NCBI RefSeq assembly: GCF_016735615.1
Contig: NZ_JAERSF010000002.1
Location: forward strand, 1,426,001 to 1,490,000
Source of the DNA: Flavobacterium tagetis
GTDB lineage: Bacteria > Bacteroidota > Bacteroidia > Flavobacteriales > Flavobacteriaceae
Reading direction: 5' to 3'
Length of the DNA: 64,000 bases
Positions 43,194 to 51,699 of the stretch are shown here, piece after piece. The stretch's first letter is position 1; each line of letters starts with the position of its first letter. The notes under the pieces are model-generated. The model was not told the origin of the DNA, did not search any database, and worked only from the letters and a program-made list of their open reading frames with translations. Both the position numbers and the translations under genes were made by a program.

Positions 43194-43378
43194 TAGTTGT
43201 GCCTTGTGTTTGATTGCAAATATATATAGTTTTTTTATAAAATTGCGAATTTATCAATAGTAAACTTCAAACACTATATTACCGTTTGGTATTTTTAGTT
43301 AAAACAACTTTTTTTTAATAAATTATCATAATATCCTATCGAATTAATAGGCATTAAACTTTAAAGAAAGTATTATTT

Positions 43379-43912
43379 ATGGGAAATTTATCTGTAGCTA
43401 CCTTTGGTGGTGGATGTTTTTGGTGTATAGAAGCTGTAATTCAGCGTTTAAAAGGTGTAGAATCAATAAAATCGGGTTATTCAGACGGATTTATAAAGAA
43501 TCCTGCTTATCGTGAAGTATGTACAGGAAGAACAGGACATGCCGAAGTGATTCAAGTGACTTTCAATCCTGACATAATTTCATATCATGACTTAATTTTC
43601 ATTTTCATGACAAGTCATGACCCGACAACTTTAAATCGTCAAGGCGGTGATAGCGGAACTCAATATCGTTCGATAATTTTATATCACGATGACTCGCAAA
43701 AAGAAATTGCAGAAAAAGTCTTCGAAGAAGTACAGTCTGCTTATGCAGATCCAATTGTAACGCAATTAAAACCTTTTGAAGTTTTTTACGAAGCCGAAGA
43801 TTATCATCAAAACTATTATAATGAAAATCAAGAAGCTGGATATTGCCAAGTGGTAATTGATTCTAAAATTCAAAAACTTAAAAAAATGTACGCTGATAAG
43901 TTAATCAGCTAA
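43379..43912 (+). CDS. msrA: Peptide-methionine (S)-S-oxide reductase
   Basis: 177 residues. Catalytic GGGCFWCIEA with Cys13 and Cys16 at the N-terminus, SGYSDG, TGHAEVIQVTFNPDIISYHDL, and the C-terminal YHQNYYNENQ. It repairs oxidised methionine in proteins. Stand-alone MsrA without an MsrB domain. It is followed by a perfect inverted repeat. Confidence 0.95.
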   Translation: MGNLSVATFGGGCFWCIEAVIQRLKGVESIKSGYSDGFIKNPAYREVCTGRTGHAEVIQVTFNPDIISYHDLIFIFMTSHDPTTLNRQGGDSGTQYRSIILYHDDSQKEIAEKVFEEVQSAYADPIVTQLKPFEVFYEAEDYHQNYYNENQEAGYCQVVIDSKIQKLKKMYADKLIS

Positions 43913-43944
43913 ATTTAGTTTTAGCCAAAGATTGAACTTTTTTG

Positions 43945-44028
43945 TTTGCCACGAATTACACAAATTTCCACTAATTTTTAGATTTAGTTGAAAAAACATT
44001 CGTGGAAATTTGTGTAATTCGTGGCAAA
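43945..44028. repeat. 27-bp perfect inverted repeat
   Basis: Arms 43945-43971 and 44002-44028 are perfect inverted copies (core word GCCACGAATTACACAAAT), with a 30-base centre. It lies between msrA and selO and could form a strong hairpin in RNA. Not a terminator by sequence (no T run). The word GCCAC.AAT is common in intergenic regions of this genus. Confidence 0.8.
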
Positions 44029-44089
44029 TAAAAAGTATAGAAAATCCATTTAATCTCTAAATCTGTGGCAAAAATAAGAAAGACAAAAA

Positions 44090-45658
44090 ATGAAAAATTT
44101 TAGAATAAATAATCGATTTACTGCCGAATTACCAGCAGATCCAGACTTGACAAATGAAGTTCGTCAAGTTAAAAACACGCTGTTTTCATATGTAAATCCA
44201 ACAAAACCATCTAATCCAAAATTGATTCATGTCTCTGAAGAAGTGGCAGAATTAGTTGGCATTTCTAAAGATGAAATTAAATCAGAAGAATTTTTAAATG
44301 TTTTTTCTGGTAAAGAGATTCTTCCAGAAACACAGCCGTATGCTATGTGCTATGCGGGACATCAGTTTGGAAATTGGGCTGGACAATTGGGAGATGGACG
44401 TGCAATCAATTTAACCGAAGTTGAAAACAACAATAAGTTTTATACGCTTCAATTAAAAGGTGCAGGAAAAACTCCGTATTCAAGAACCGCAGATGGTTTG
44501 GCTGTTTTGCGTTCTTCAATTAGAGAGTATTTATGTGCCGAAGCTATGCATTATTTAGGAGTTCCCACCACCCGATCGCTTTCGTTAGCTCTTTCTGGAG
44601 ACCAAGTTTTAAGAGATGTTTTGTATAACGGAAATCCAGCTTATGAAAAAGGCGCAATAGTTTGCCGTGTAGCTCCTTCCTTTATTCGTTTCGGAAGCTA
44701 CGAAATGCTTACAGCCAGAAATGAATTGAAAAACTTAAAACAATTTGTAGAATTTACTATTAAGCACTATTTTCCAGAAATTACTGGTGACCCAAAAGAG
44801 CAATATTTAAAGTTCTTCCAAAAAGTTGCTGATGCAACTCGTGAAATGATCTTACACTGGCAACGCGTCGGATTTGTTCATGGTGTAATGAACACCGATA
44901 ATATGTCTATTCATGGAATCACGATAGATTATGGTCCGTACGGCTGGTTGGAAAATTATGATCCTGACTGGACACCAAACACAACAGACAGCCAAAACAG
45001 AAGATATCGTTTCGGAAACCAACCTCAGGTTGCACAATGGAATTTATTTCAACTGGCAAATGCACTTTACCCATTAATTAATGAAGCCGCGCCATTAGAA
45101 AAAATCTTGGATACATTTATAACTGATTTTGAAAATGACTACAAAACAATGTTTTTAAGTAAATTAGGCATATTTACTTCAAGTGAAGCTGATGATAAAA
45201 TCATTAAAGGTTTAGAAGAAATTTTACAGTTATCAGAAACTGATATGACTATCTTTTTTAGAAATCTTAGTAAGATTAAAAAAGATCATTCTGTAGAACA
45301 AGCATTCGAAAAAATAGAGTTCGCGTTTTATATTCCTGAAGAAATAAGAGGAAATATTCTAGATGCTTGGCAAAAATGGCTTACCGTTTATTTGAAAAGA
45401 TTAAATGCAGAAGAGCTTTCGGATAATGAACGTTCAGAAAAAATGAATCAAATTAATCCGAAATATGTACTTCGAAATTATATGGCACAATTGGCCATTG
45501 ATGCAGCTGATAAAGACAATTATTCTCTAGTTACTGAATTATTTGAACTTTTGAAAAGACCATATGACGAACAGCCTGAATCTGAAAAATGGTTTGCAAA
45601 ACGTCCAGATTGGGCGAGAACTAAGGTTGGCTGCTCCATGTTATCTTGTAGTTCATAA
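44090..45658 (+). CDS. selO: Protein adenylyltransferase SelO (YdiU/UPF0061)
   Basis: 522 residues matching SelO pseudokinases, which AMPylate target proteins with flipped ATP: YCAGHQFGNWAGQLGDGRA near 86-104, QLKGAGKTPYSRTADGLAVLRSSIREYL near 124-152, and HGVMNTDNMSIHGITIDYGPYG near 263-285. The protein ends GCSMLSCSS; the antepenultimate Cys corresponds to the selenocysteine of vertebrate SelO, and the earlier Cys could pair with it. Likely involved in redox stress, as in E. coli. Followed by a terminator. Confidence 0.92.
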   Translation: MKNFRINNRFTAELPADPDLTNEVRQVKNTLFSYVNPTKPSNPKLIHVSEEVAELVGISKDEIKSEEFLNVFSGKEILPETQPYAMCYAGHQFGNWAGQLGDGRAINLTEVENNNKFYTLQLKGAGKTPYSRTADGLAVLRSSIREYLCAEAMHYLGVPTTRSLSLALSGDQVLRDVLYNGNPAYEKGAIVCRVAPSFIRFGSYEMLTARNELKNLKQFVEFTIKHYFPEITGDPKEQYLKFFQKVADATREMILHWQRVGFVHGVMNTDNMSIHGITIDYGPYGWLENYDPDWTPNTTDSQNRRYRFGNQPQVAQWNLFQLANALYPLINEAAPLEKILDTFITDFENDYKTMFLSKLGIFTSSEADDKIIKGLEEILQLSETDMTIFFRNLSKIKKDHSVEQAFEKIEFAFYIPEEIRGNILDAWQKWLTVYLKRLNAEELSDNERSEKMNQINPKYVLRNYMAQLAIDAADKDNYSLVTELFELLKRPYDEQPESEKWFAKRPDWARTKVGCSMLSCSS

Positions 45659-45675
45659 AATCGATGGAAATTATT

Positions 45676-45712
45676 TAAAAGAGGATTCTAATTAATTTAG
45701 AATCCTCTTTTA
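45676..45712 (+). terminator. Intrinsic terminator after selO
   Basis: TAAAAGAGGATTCTA and TAGAATCCTCTTTTA are perfect inverted copies around a 7-base loop, 18 bases past the stop. Confidence 0.88.
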
Positions 45713-45810
45713 TCTTTTAATATAATCCCTAGCAAACAAAACATATTATTTTTAAAATTTTAACAAGAAAAAAGCTTATTTTTGTGCAGATTATTTTTTT
45801 TTACTTTTAA

Positions 45811-45818
45811 TACATTTG
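45811..45818 (+). promoter_or_regulatory. -7 element of the first OmpA cassette
   Basis: TACATTTG, 32 bases before the OmpA start. The second cassette has TAAATTTG at almost the same distance (30 bases). No -33 at the right distance. Confidence 0.45.
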
Positions 45819-45842
45819 TAAGAATTATAACATTAAAAAATT

Positions 45843-46751
45843 ATGTCTAAAAAATTATTGTATTTATTGGGCATCGTAGCAACTATTATAATTGGAACAA
45901 TCTTGTATAAAATATATTGTTGCAATTGCTGCGTAGCCATTCACGAACAAACAGCGGACATTGAAAATGTAACTGCTGAAAAATCAGAAATTAATCCATT
46001 TGTTCTTAATGGTCCTGGAATTAATTTTCACTGCAATGACAATTTCAATTTCCAGAAAAACAATGCAACTTTACTAGCGCCCGTTAGCGACTCTGTTGTA
46101 TTGGCTGTAGAAAACTTAAAGCAATTTTTACTACAAAATCCTAAACAAAAAATCACAATTACTGGCTTTGCTACTAGCGATGAAAAAAACACAACAGCTT
46201 TTGAAAATCTTGGATTAGCAAGAGCAAACGATGTCAAAGCATTCTTAGTTTCAAAAGGTTTGCGTAGTTCTCAAATTGAATTAAAGAGCGAAACACTCGA
46301 TTCTTGGAAAACTAATGGGGAAATTCTCTTGGGGCCTGTAAAGTTTGATTTTAATGAATCCGAATCAGTTAACGAAAATACAGAAGACTGGAACACAATT
46401 AAAAATCAGATTAATGCAAGTCCGCTTGTTTTGTACTTTAATACGAATCAATCAAACTATAATTTAAGTAAAGAAGAACATCAAAAAGTAATTGATATTA
46501 GTAAGTATTTAAATCATGTTGCAGATGCAAAAGTTAAGATTGTAGGACATTCTGACAATACTGGTAGTCGTGAATTAAATGTAAGACTTGCGAAGAAAAG
46601 AGCAGATTTTACTAAAAAATATTTAGTTCAAAACGGAATTAATGCCTCCCAAATAGAAGTTTCAGCAAAAGGTCCAGACGAACCTATTTCAGACAACGAT
46701 TCGGCTGAGGGAAGAGCTAAAAATAGGAGAACTGTTGTAACAATAAAATAA
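45843..46751 (+). CDS. Membrane-anchored double-OmpA-domain protein, copy 1
   Basis: 302 residues. One N-terminal membrane segment (5-24) is followed at once by CCNCC (26-30). Two OmpA-like peptidoglycan-binding modules follow: a divergent one with ITITGFATSDEK...LGLARANDVKAFL (about 98-140), and a canonical one with VGHSDNTGSRELNVRLAKKRA near 237-257, having the Asp and Arg that hold diaminopimelate. The charge pattern (MSKK before the helix) places the domains in the periplasm. Followed after 20 bases by its small partner. A paralogue is at 49047. Confidence 0.82.
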   Translation: MSKKLLYLLGIVATIIIGTILYKIYCCNCCVAIHEQTADIENVTAEKSEINPFVLNGPGINFHCNDNFNFQKNNATLLAPVSDSVVLAVENLKQFLLQNPKQKITITGFATSDEKNTTAFENLGLARANDVKAFLVSKGLRSSQIELKSETLDSWKTNGEILLGPVKFDFNESESVNENTEDWNTIKNQINASPLVLYFNTNQSNYNLSKEEHQKVIDISKYLNHVADAKVKIVGHSDNTGSRELNVRLAKKRADFTKKYLVQNGINASQIEVSAKGPDEPISDNDSAEGRAKNRRTVVTIK

Positions 46752-46771
46752 TAATTAAAATAAATAAAATT

Positions 46772-47372
46772 ATGAATATACCTTGTATTTTGATACCTGC
46801 ATTAGTAGGCTTAATTTGTGGAATCTTAGGTTACTTAATTGGAAGACTGACTTCAAAAGGAACAGAAGCTACAGATTCTAAATTTTTAACGTTAAAATCT
46901 GATTTAGATAACTGCAGATCAAATTCTCAAAAATTAAATGATAAAGTAAAAGCACTAGAAGAGGATTTAGAGATTTGCAGAGAGAATAATTTAAATCTTA
47001 AAACGAAAATTTCTGAAGAAAAAGCTAGAGAAAATAGAGTTCAATCTTTTACTGAAAACATATCTTTCTGTTATCTTTGATGGGGATTTATTTTACAGTG
47101 TTTTTGGGAAAAAGATAAAAGAAAATGACTTAAAAGTAGTTGAAGGGATTGGTCCTAAAATTGAAGAATTATTTAATAATGCAGGTATTACTACTTGGTT
47201 TGCATTATCTCAAGCTTCAGTTGAAAAATGTCAGCATATCCTAGATAATGCAAAAGATAATTTTTCTATTCATAATCCTAAAACTTGGCCTGAGCAGGCA
47301 GAACTAGCCTATAAAGGAAAATGGCAGGATCTTAAAGATTGGCAAGATATTCTAGACGGTGGAAAAGAATAA
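46772..47372 (+). pseudogene. Small membrane protein with helix-hairpin-helix-like tail, copy 1: frameshifted or +1 recoded
   Basis: The zero frame gives 102 residues (membrane segment 5-24, charged coiled-coil to about 95) and stops at TGA 47078. The +1 frame from 47079 continues 97 codons to 47372 with DGDLFYSVFGKKIKENDLKV and an EGIGPKIEELFNNAG helix-hairpin-helix-like motif, matching the intact paralogue at 49980. The change of frame occurs at TAT CTT TGA T, the same core as the RF2 frameshift site (shift on CTT). So either a decayed gene or a programmed +1 shift making a 199-residue protein. Confidence 0.75.
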
Positions 47373-47384
47373 ACCAATATATTT

Positions 47385-47413
47385 AAAAGCTGGCTTTTGG
47401 CCAGCTTTTTTTT
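47385..47413. terminator. Intrinsic terminator between copy-1 cassette and ypdA
   Basis: AAAAGCTGGC pairs with CCAGCTTTT, followed by a T run. The ypdA stop codon lies in the T run on the other strand. Confidence 0.85.
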
Positions 47414-48386
47414 ACCCATTAATTGAGAATATATGATTTATAATTAAATCAGCATGAATCCTAGAGTTTTCTATAAACCATTTATGCGTCTGCATCCCTC
47501 CGCAAACAACACCTGCAAGAAATAACCCCTTAACGTTAGTTTCCATCGTATCAGGATTATAAACTGGTATTTTTAATTCATCATTAGAAAGTTCAATCCC
47601 AATTTTTTCTAGAAAATTCAAATCAGGTTTGTAGCCAGTCAGTGCCAAAACAAAATCATTTTCAATTGCAACTTTTCCGTTTGGTGTCTGAATTTCTACT
47701 TCATCTTCACGAATTTCGGTAATATTAGATGCAAAATAAGCTTTAATGCTTCCTTCGGCAATTCGATTCTCAATATCTGGTTTTACCCAATATTTCACAC
47801 GGTTGTTAATTTCGTTTTTACGAATTACCATTGTTACCTCTGCTCCTTTTCTCCAGCATTCCAGCGCGGCATCTACAGAAGAATTATTAGCACCTACAAC
47901 TAATACTTTCCTAAAAGCATATTCGTGCGCTTCTTTGTAATAATGGCGAACTTTTGGAAGATTTTCGCCCAAGACATTCATTTCAATCGGAATGTCATAA
48001 AAGCCAGTTGCGACTATAACATTCTTTGATTCGTAATTATTTTTATCCGTTGCAATTTTAAAAATACCTTGATTCTTCTGCACATCAGTTACTTTTTCAA
48101 ATAAATTAATATTGAATTTAAAGTAGCGATGGATATTTCGATAATATTCTAAAGCCTCTTGACGTCCTGGTTTTGGTGCCAGACAGTTAAACGGAATTTC
48201 GCCTATTTCTAATCTTTCTGCAGTAGAGAAAAAGGTCATATATAGCGGATAGTTGAAAATGCTATTCACTATTGCCCCTTTTTCAATTATAACATACTTT
48301 AATTTTTTCTTTTCAGCTTCTATTGCACAAGCAAGACCAATTGGTCCGCCGCCTACAATAATAAGGTCATATATTGATTCTGTCAT
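47412..48386 (-). CDS. ypdA: YpdA-type bacillithiol disulfide reductase
   Basis: 324 residues of a flavin NAD(P)H oxidoreductase: N-terminal FAD site IIVGGGPIGLACAIEAEKK, a second nucleotide site VVGANNSSVDAALE near 172, and a C-terminal FLAGVVCGG near 300. IFNYPLYMTFFSTAERLEIGE is characteristic of YpdA. No redox-active CxxC is present, as in YpdA, which recycles bacillithiol disulfide. Its start is 2 bases from the CYTH gene, so the two are co-transcribed. Confidence 0.86.
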   Translation of the reverse strand: MTESIYDLIIVGGGPIGLACAIEAEKKKLKYVIIEKGAIVNSIFNYPLYMTFFSTAERLEIGEIPFNCLAPKPGRQEALEYYRNIHRYFKFNINLFEKVTDVQKNQGIFKIATDKNNYESKNVIVATGFYDIPIEMNVLGENLPKVRHYYKEAHEYAFRKVLVVGANNSSVDAALECWRKGAEVTMVIRKNEINNRVKYWVKPDIENRIAEGSIKAYFASNITEIREDEVEIQTPNGKVAIENDFVLALTGYKPDLNFLEKIGIELSNDELKIPVYNPDTMETNVKGLFLAGVVCGGMQTHKWFIENSRIHADLIINHIFSING

Positions 48387-48388
48387 TT

Positions 48389-48862
48389 TTATCTCTGCCA
48401 GTCTTTAAAAGGGTTTTTACTCAAATAAGCGTTATAATATCTCTCGTCGTTAGTTACTTCTTCACCTAGCCAATCTGGTTTTTCAAAAACTTCATCTTCA
48501 GAATTTAATTCAATTTCGGCCATTACTAAACCTTCATTTTCGCCATAAAACTCATCGACTTCAAATACATGATCTCCAGATTTTATTTCGTAGCGTGTCT
48601 TTTCAATTTTACCCTTTTCGCATAATTTTAACAGTTCTTGGGCTTCACCAAGCGGAATTTCATTTTCCCATTCAAAACGAGACATGCCGCCACTTTGGCT
48701 TATTCCTTTTATGGTTATAAAGCCTTTGTGCCCTTTAATCCTTACCCTAACTGTACGCTCTGGCGCAGAACTCATATAGCCCTGAGCAATTTTATTCTGA
48801 GTAAAAGCTTGCTTCTTGAAGTCGTCAGATTTCACAAGAAACTTTCTTTCTATTTCAATCAT
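48389..48862 (-). CDS. CYTH-domain protein (triphosphate tunnel enzyme family)
   Basis: 157 residues with the signature N-terminal EIERKFLV, then RTVRVRIKGHKGFITIKG near 36-53, RFEWENEIPL, and acidic EVDEFYGENEGLVMAEIELNSEDE near 108-131. The tunnel of charged residues binds triphosphates; family members hydrolyse inorganic triphosphate or make cAMP. First gene of the pair with ypdA. Confidence 0.88.
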   Translation of the reverse strand: MIEIERKFLVKSDDFKKQAFTQNKIAQGYMSSAPERTVRVRIKGHKGFITIKGISQSGGMSRFEWENEIPLGEAQELLKLCEKGKIEKTRYEIKSGDHVFEVDEFYGENEGLVMAEIELNSEDEVFEKPDWLGEEVTNDERYYNAYLSKNPFKDWQR

Positions 48863-49016
48863 CTTAAATGCAGATTATTTTTTTATGCAAGTTACTCATT
48901 TTAATCAAGCCTTGAAACGCATAAAAAATGAAAAATAAGTTAATTTATTCTATTTTACTTCAAAGCAATAACATCAAAATAATTGATTATTAACACGTTA
49001 TAACTATTATTTTAAT

Positions 49017-49024
49017 TAAATTTG
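49017..49024 (+). promoter_or_regulatory. -7 element of the second OmpA cassette
   Basis: TAAATTTG, 30 bases before the OmpA start, in the same position as in cassette 1. Confidence 0.4.
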
Positions 49025-49046
49025 ATAGAATCTTAATACGAAATAT

Positions 49047-49961
49047 ATGTCTAAAAAAGCACTTTATTTGTTAGGCATTGCAATAACTATCATTTTGGGT
49101 ACTTTTTTATATCTGAAATTTTGTTGCAATTGCTGTGAGAAAACAACAACGGATAATACTCCCAAAGCAGACTCTATTGCTGTACAAGAGCCAAATTTTG
49201 TTCCGTTTGTATTAAATGGCCCTGGAATTGATTATCAAACCCATAATAATCTCAAATTCCTTAAAAACAGTGCAAAGCTAATTATGCCTATCGAAGACTC
49301 TGTAACTAATGGCATTGACAGTTTAAAAATTTTCTTAGTGGCAAATCCGAAGCAGAAAATAACAATAACTGGTTATGCCTTATCTGACGAAACAAATACT
49401 ACAACTTTTGAAAATCTAGGTCTGGCAAGGGCAAATGATATCAAGAACTTTTTTGTTTCAAAAGGGATACTTGAAAATCAGCTTAACACAAAAGGTGTAA
49501 TTATTGACAAATGGAAAATGAGTGCCGACACGCTACTTGGTCCCGCCGATTATACGTTTGAAGCTATTGATTCTACTTCTCTATCAAATACAAATGAATG
49601 GAGCGTCTTGAAATCTAAGATAAATGCTGATCCTTTAATTCTTCATTTTAATACAAATAAATCACGTCAGACTTTAAGTGAAGCAGAGAAACAGAAAGTA
49701 AGTGACATTGTCAAGTATGTCGAAAATGTAAAAGATGCTGTCATTGTTGTAGTTGGCCATTCTGATAATGTTGGAAATCGTGACTCTAATATTGTCTTGG
49801 CACAAAAAAGATCTGAATTTTCTAAAGATTATCTTTCTAAAAATGGGATTGATTCTTCAAGGATTGAAACACAATCTAAAGGCCCTGATGAACCAATTGG
49901 AGATAACAATACGACAGAAGGAAAAGCTGAAAATAGAAGAACAGTTATTACTATTAAATAA
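49047..49961 (+). CDS. Membrane-anchored double-OmpA-domain protein, copy 2
   Basis: 304 residues, colinear with the copy at 45843: membrane segment 5-24, CCNCC again at exactly 26-30, a divergent OmpA module (TITGYALSDETNTTTFENLGL), and a canonical one with VGHSDNVGNRDSNIVLAQKRS near 237-257. The conserved Cys cluster at the membrane edge is unusual. Followed after 18 bases by the intact small partner. Confidence 0.82.
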   Translation: MSKKALYLLGIAITIILGTFLYLKFCCNCCEKTTTDNTPKADSIAVQEPNFVPFVLNGPGIDYQTHNNLKFLKNSAKLIMPIEDSVTNGIDSLKIFLVANPKQKITITGYALSDETNTTTFENLGLARANDIKNFFVSKGILENQLNTKGVIIDKWKMSADTLLGPADYTFEAIDSTSLSNTNEWSVLKSKINADPLILHFNTNKSRQTLSEAEKQKVSDIVKYVENVKDAVIVVVGHSDNVGNRDSNIVLAQKRSEFSKDYLSKNGIDSSRIETQSKGPDEPIGDNNTTEGKAENRRTVITIK

Positions 49962-49979
49962 TAATCAAAATATACGATC

Positions 49980-50525
49980 ATGAATATACCTTGTATCTTA
50001 ATACCTGTGCTAGTGGGATTAATCTGTGGAATTTTAGGTTACTTGCTAGGAAAAATGAATTCAAAAAATGATAATTCTCTTTCAGCATCGCTTCAAGCCG
50101 ATTTGGATGCATGTAAAGCCAATACTAAAAATCTAAATGCAAGAATCTCTACTTTAGAAGCTGATCTGACTGCAAAAACTAAAGCTTCTGTACAATCTTT
50201 TGCTGCTACAACTCCAGCTGTAATACCTTTCGATTCTGATTTGGCCGCAAATGTGTTAGGAAAGAAAATTAAAGAAAATGACTTAAAAATTGTAGAAGGA
50301 ATTGGTCCAAAAATAGAGGCTTTATTTAATGCCGCAGGAATCAATACCTGGTATGAACTCTCACAAACTTCTACAGAAAAATTACAGTCTATTTTGGATG
50401 CCGGAGGAGAAAACTATGCTATGCATAATCCGAGTACTTGGGCTAGACAGGCACTCTTAGCTTATCAAGGAAAATGGCAAGATTTAAAAGAGTGGCAAGA
50501 TAGTCTTTTGGGCGGAAAAGAGTAA
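49980..50525 (+). CDS. Small membrane protein with helix-hairpin-helix-like tail, copy 2
   Basis: 181 residues. Membrane segment 5-24 (MNIPCILIPVLVGLICGILG), a coiled-coil from about 35 to 65, a Ser/Thr/Ala linker, then LKIVEGIGPKIEALFNAAG, an EGIGPKI helix-hairpin-helix-like motif near 102-120 as in nucleic-acid binding and Bacteroidota ribosomal-protein extensions. The C-terminus WQDLKEWQDSLLGGKE is shared with copy 1. Basic residues lie after the helix, so the tail is predicted cytoplasmic, opposite to the OmpA partner. Function unknown. Confidence 0.75.
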   Translation: MNIPCILIPVLVGLICGILGYLLGKMNSKNDNSLSASLQADLDACKANTKNLNARISTLEADLTAKTKASVQSFAATTPAVIPFDSDLAANVLGKKIKENDLKIVEGIGPKIEALFNAAGINTWYELSQTSTEKLQSILDAGGENYAMHNPSTWARQALLAYQGKWQDLKEWQDSLLGGKE

Positions 50526-50531
50526 AAAAAT

Positions 50532-50598
50532 AGGTTCAAAGGTTCATAGTTGCAAAGGTTTAGAGATTTTACCTTTGTCACTCTGTACCTTTGAACCT
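50532..50598. repeat. AGGTTCAAAGG inverted repeat running into the menC 3' end
   Basis: AGGTTCAAAGGT (50532-50543) and ACCTTTGAACCT (50587-50598) are perfect inverted copies, with a second nested pair (GCAAAGGT/ACCTTTG) inside. The right arm lies in the menC coding region and codes for its last residues. AGGTTCAAAGG words are common intergenic repeats in the genus. Confidence 0.65.
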
Positions 50599-51621
50599 TT
50601 CCCAATCCTTAGAAGAATTATACCAAAGCTGTCCATTTTTAACTTCAAGTGGGCAATCTATATTATTAGTATATAATGCGCCAGTTCCTAAACCTTGTGG
50701 CATATCTGAGTTTAATGTATATGTCCATTGCGCGATGGCGTTAAGCCCAATATTGCTTTCCAATGCCGAAGTAATCCACCAGCCAATATTATATTTTTTA
50801 GCTAAAGTGATCCATTCTTGCGTACCACGAAAACCACCAATAAAACTTGGCTTTAAAATAATATATTGAGGCTTAATATCCTGAAGCAATTTTTCTTTTT
50901 CTACAAACGAAAATACACCAATAAGCTCTTCGTCTAAAGCAATTGGAAATGGCGTTTGCTTACACAATTCGGCCATTTCAGCAACCTGTCCTTTTCTAAT
51001 AGGCTGTTCAATACTATGAAGCTGAAATTGTTTTAATTGATTCAATTTATCTAAAGCTTCTATTGAAGAAAATGCTCCGTTCGCATCTACCCTAATTTCT
51101 ATTTTTTCTGCGGAAAAATGGCTTCTAATAAATTGCAGTAATTCCAATTCTTTAGCAAAATCAATAGCTCCAATTTTAAGTTTTATACAGCTAAAACCAT
51201 CTGCTAGTTTTTCTTCTATCTGCTGTTTCATAAAAGCAGATTCGCCCATCCAAACTAATCCGTTTATGGAAATTGAGCTTGTATTATTGGTGAAATTCGA
51301 TGGAAATAAAAGATATGGATTTTCACTTTTCAGCGATAAGAATGCCATTTCTATTCCAAATTGTATGGAAGGAAATTCTAATAAAGCATTCCAAAGAGCT
51401 GTTTCACCCAAATAAATATTATCACATGCCCATTTTAACTTTTCTTCGTAATCTAAACGGTCGTCTGCACTTAGGCCACGCAATATACCGCACTCTCCTA
51501 TTCCTTTTATGCCATTTTCTTCTAGAATTATAAACCAAGTTTCTTTCTCGGTCATAATTCCTCTTGAAGTTCCAGATGGACGTTTAAATTCTAGCAAATA
51601 TTTATGATATGACGCTTTCAT
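50578..51621 (-). CDS. menC: o-Succinylbenzoate synthase
   Basis: 347 residues of the enolase superfamily. The two catalytic lysines are in IKLKIG near 151-156 and in a later YIILKPSFIGG; metal ligands are in IRVDANGAF near 185, the IEQPI Glu and ALDEELIG near 240. It dehydrates SHCHC to o-succinylbenzoate in menaquinone synthesis. Genes menA, menB and menD lie in this window on the same strand; menC is set apart by a TPR gene. Confidence 0.88.
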   Translation of the reverse strand: MKASYHKYLLEFKRPSGTSRGIMTEKETWFIILEENGIKGIGECGILRGLSADDRLDYEEKLKWACDNIYLGETALWNALLEFPSIQFGIEMAFLSLKSENPYLLFPSNFTNNTSSISINGLVWMGESAFMKQQIEEKLADGFSCIKLKIGAIDFAKELELLQFIRSHFSAEKIEIRVDANGAFSSIEALDKLNQLKQFQLHSIEQPIRKGQVAEMAELCKQTPFPIALDEELIGVFSFVEKEKLLQDIKPQYIILKPSFIGGFRGTQEWITLAKKYNIGWWITSALESNIGLNAIAQWTYTLNSDMPQGLGTGALYTNNIDCPLEVKNGQLWYNSSKDWERFKGTE

Positions 51622-51699
51622 TTTTTTTAAGATGCTAAGTGCTAAGCTACTGAGATACTAAGTTTAAAAAACATTAGAAAATACTCAAAGCCAAGAAAC

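Noticed and set aside
47069..47080. Possible prfB gene because of the RF2-type site
   Set aside because: The surrounding protein is a membrane and coiled-coil protein, not release factor 2; only the short site matches.
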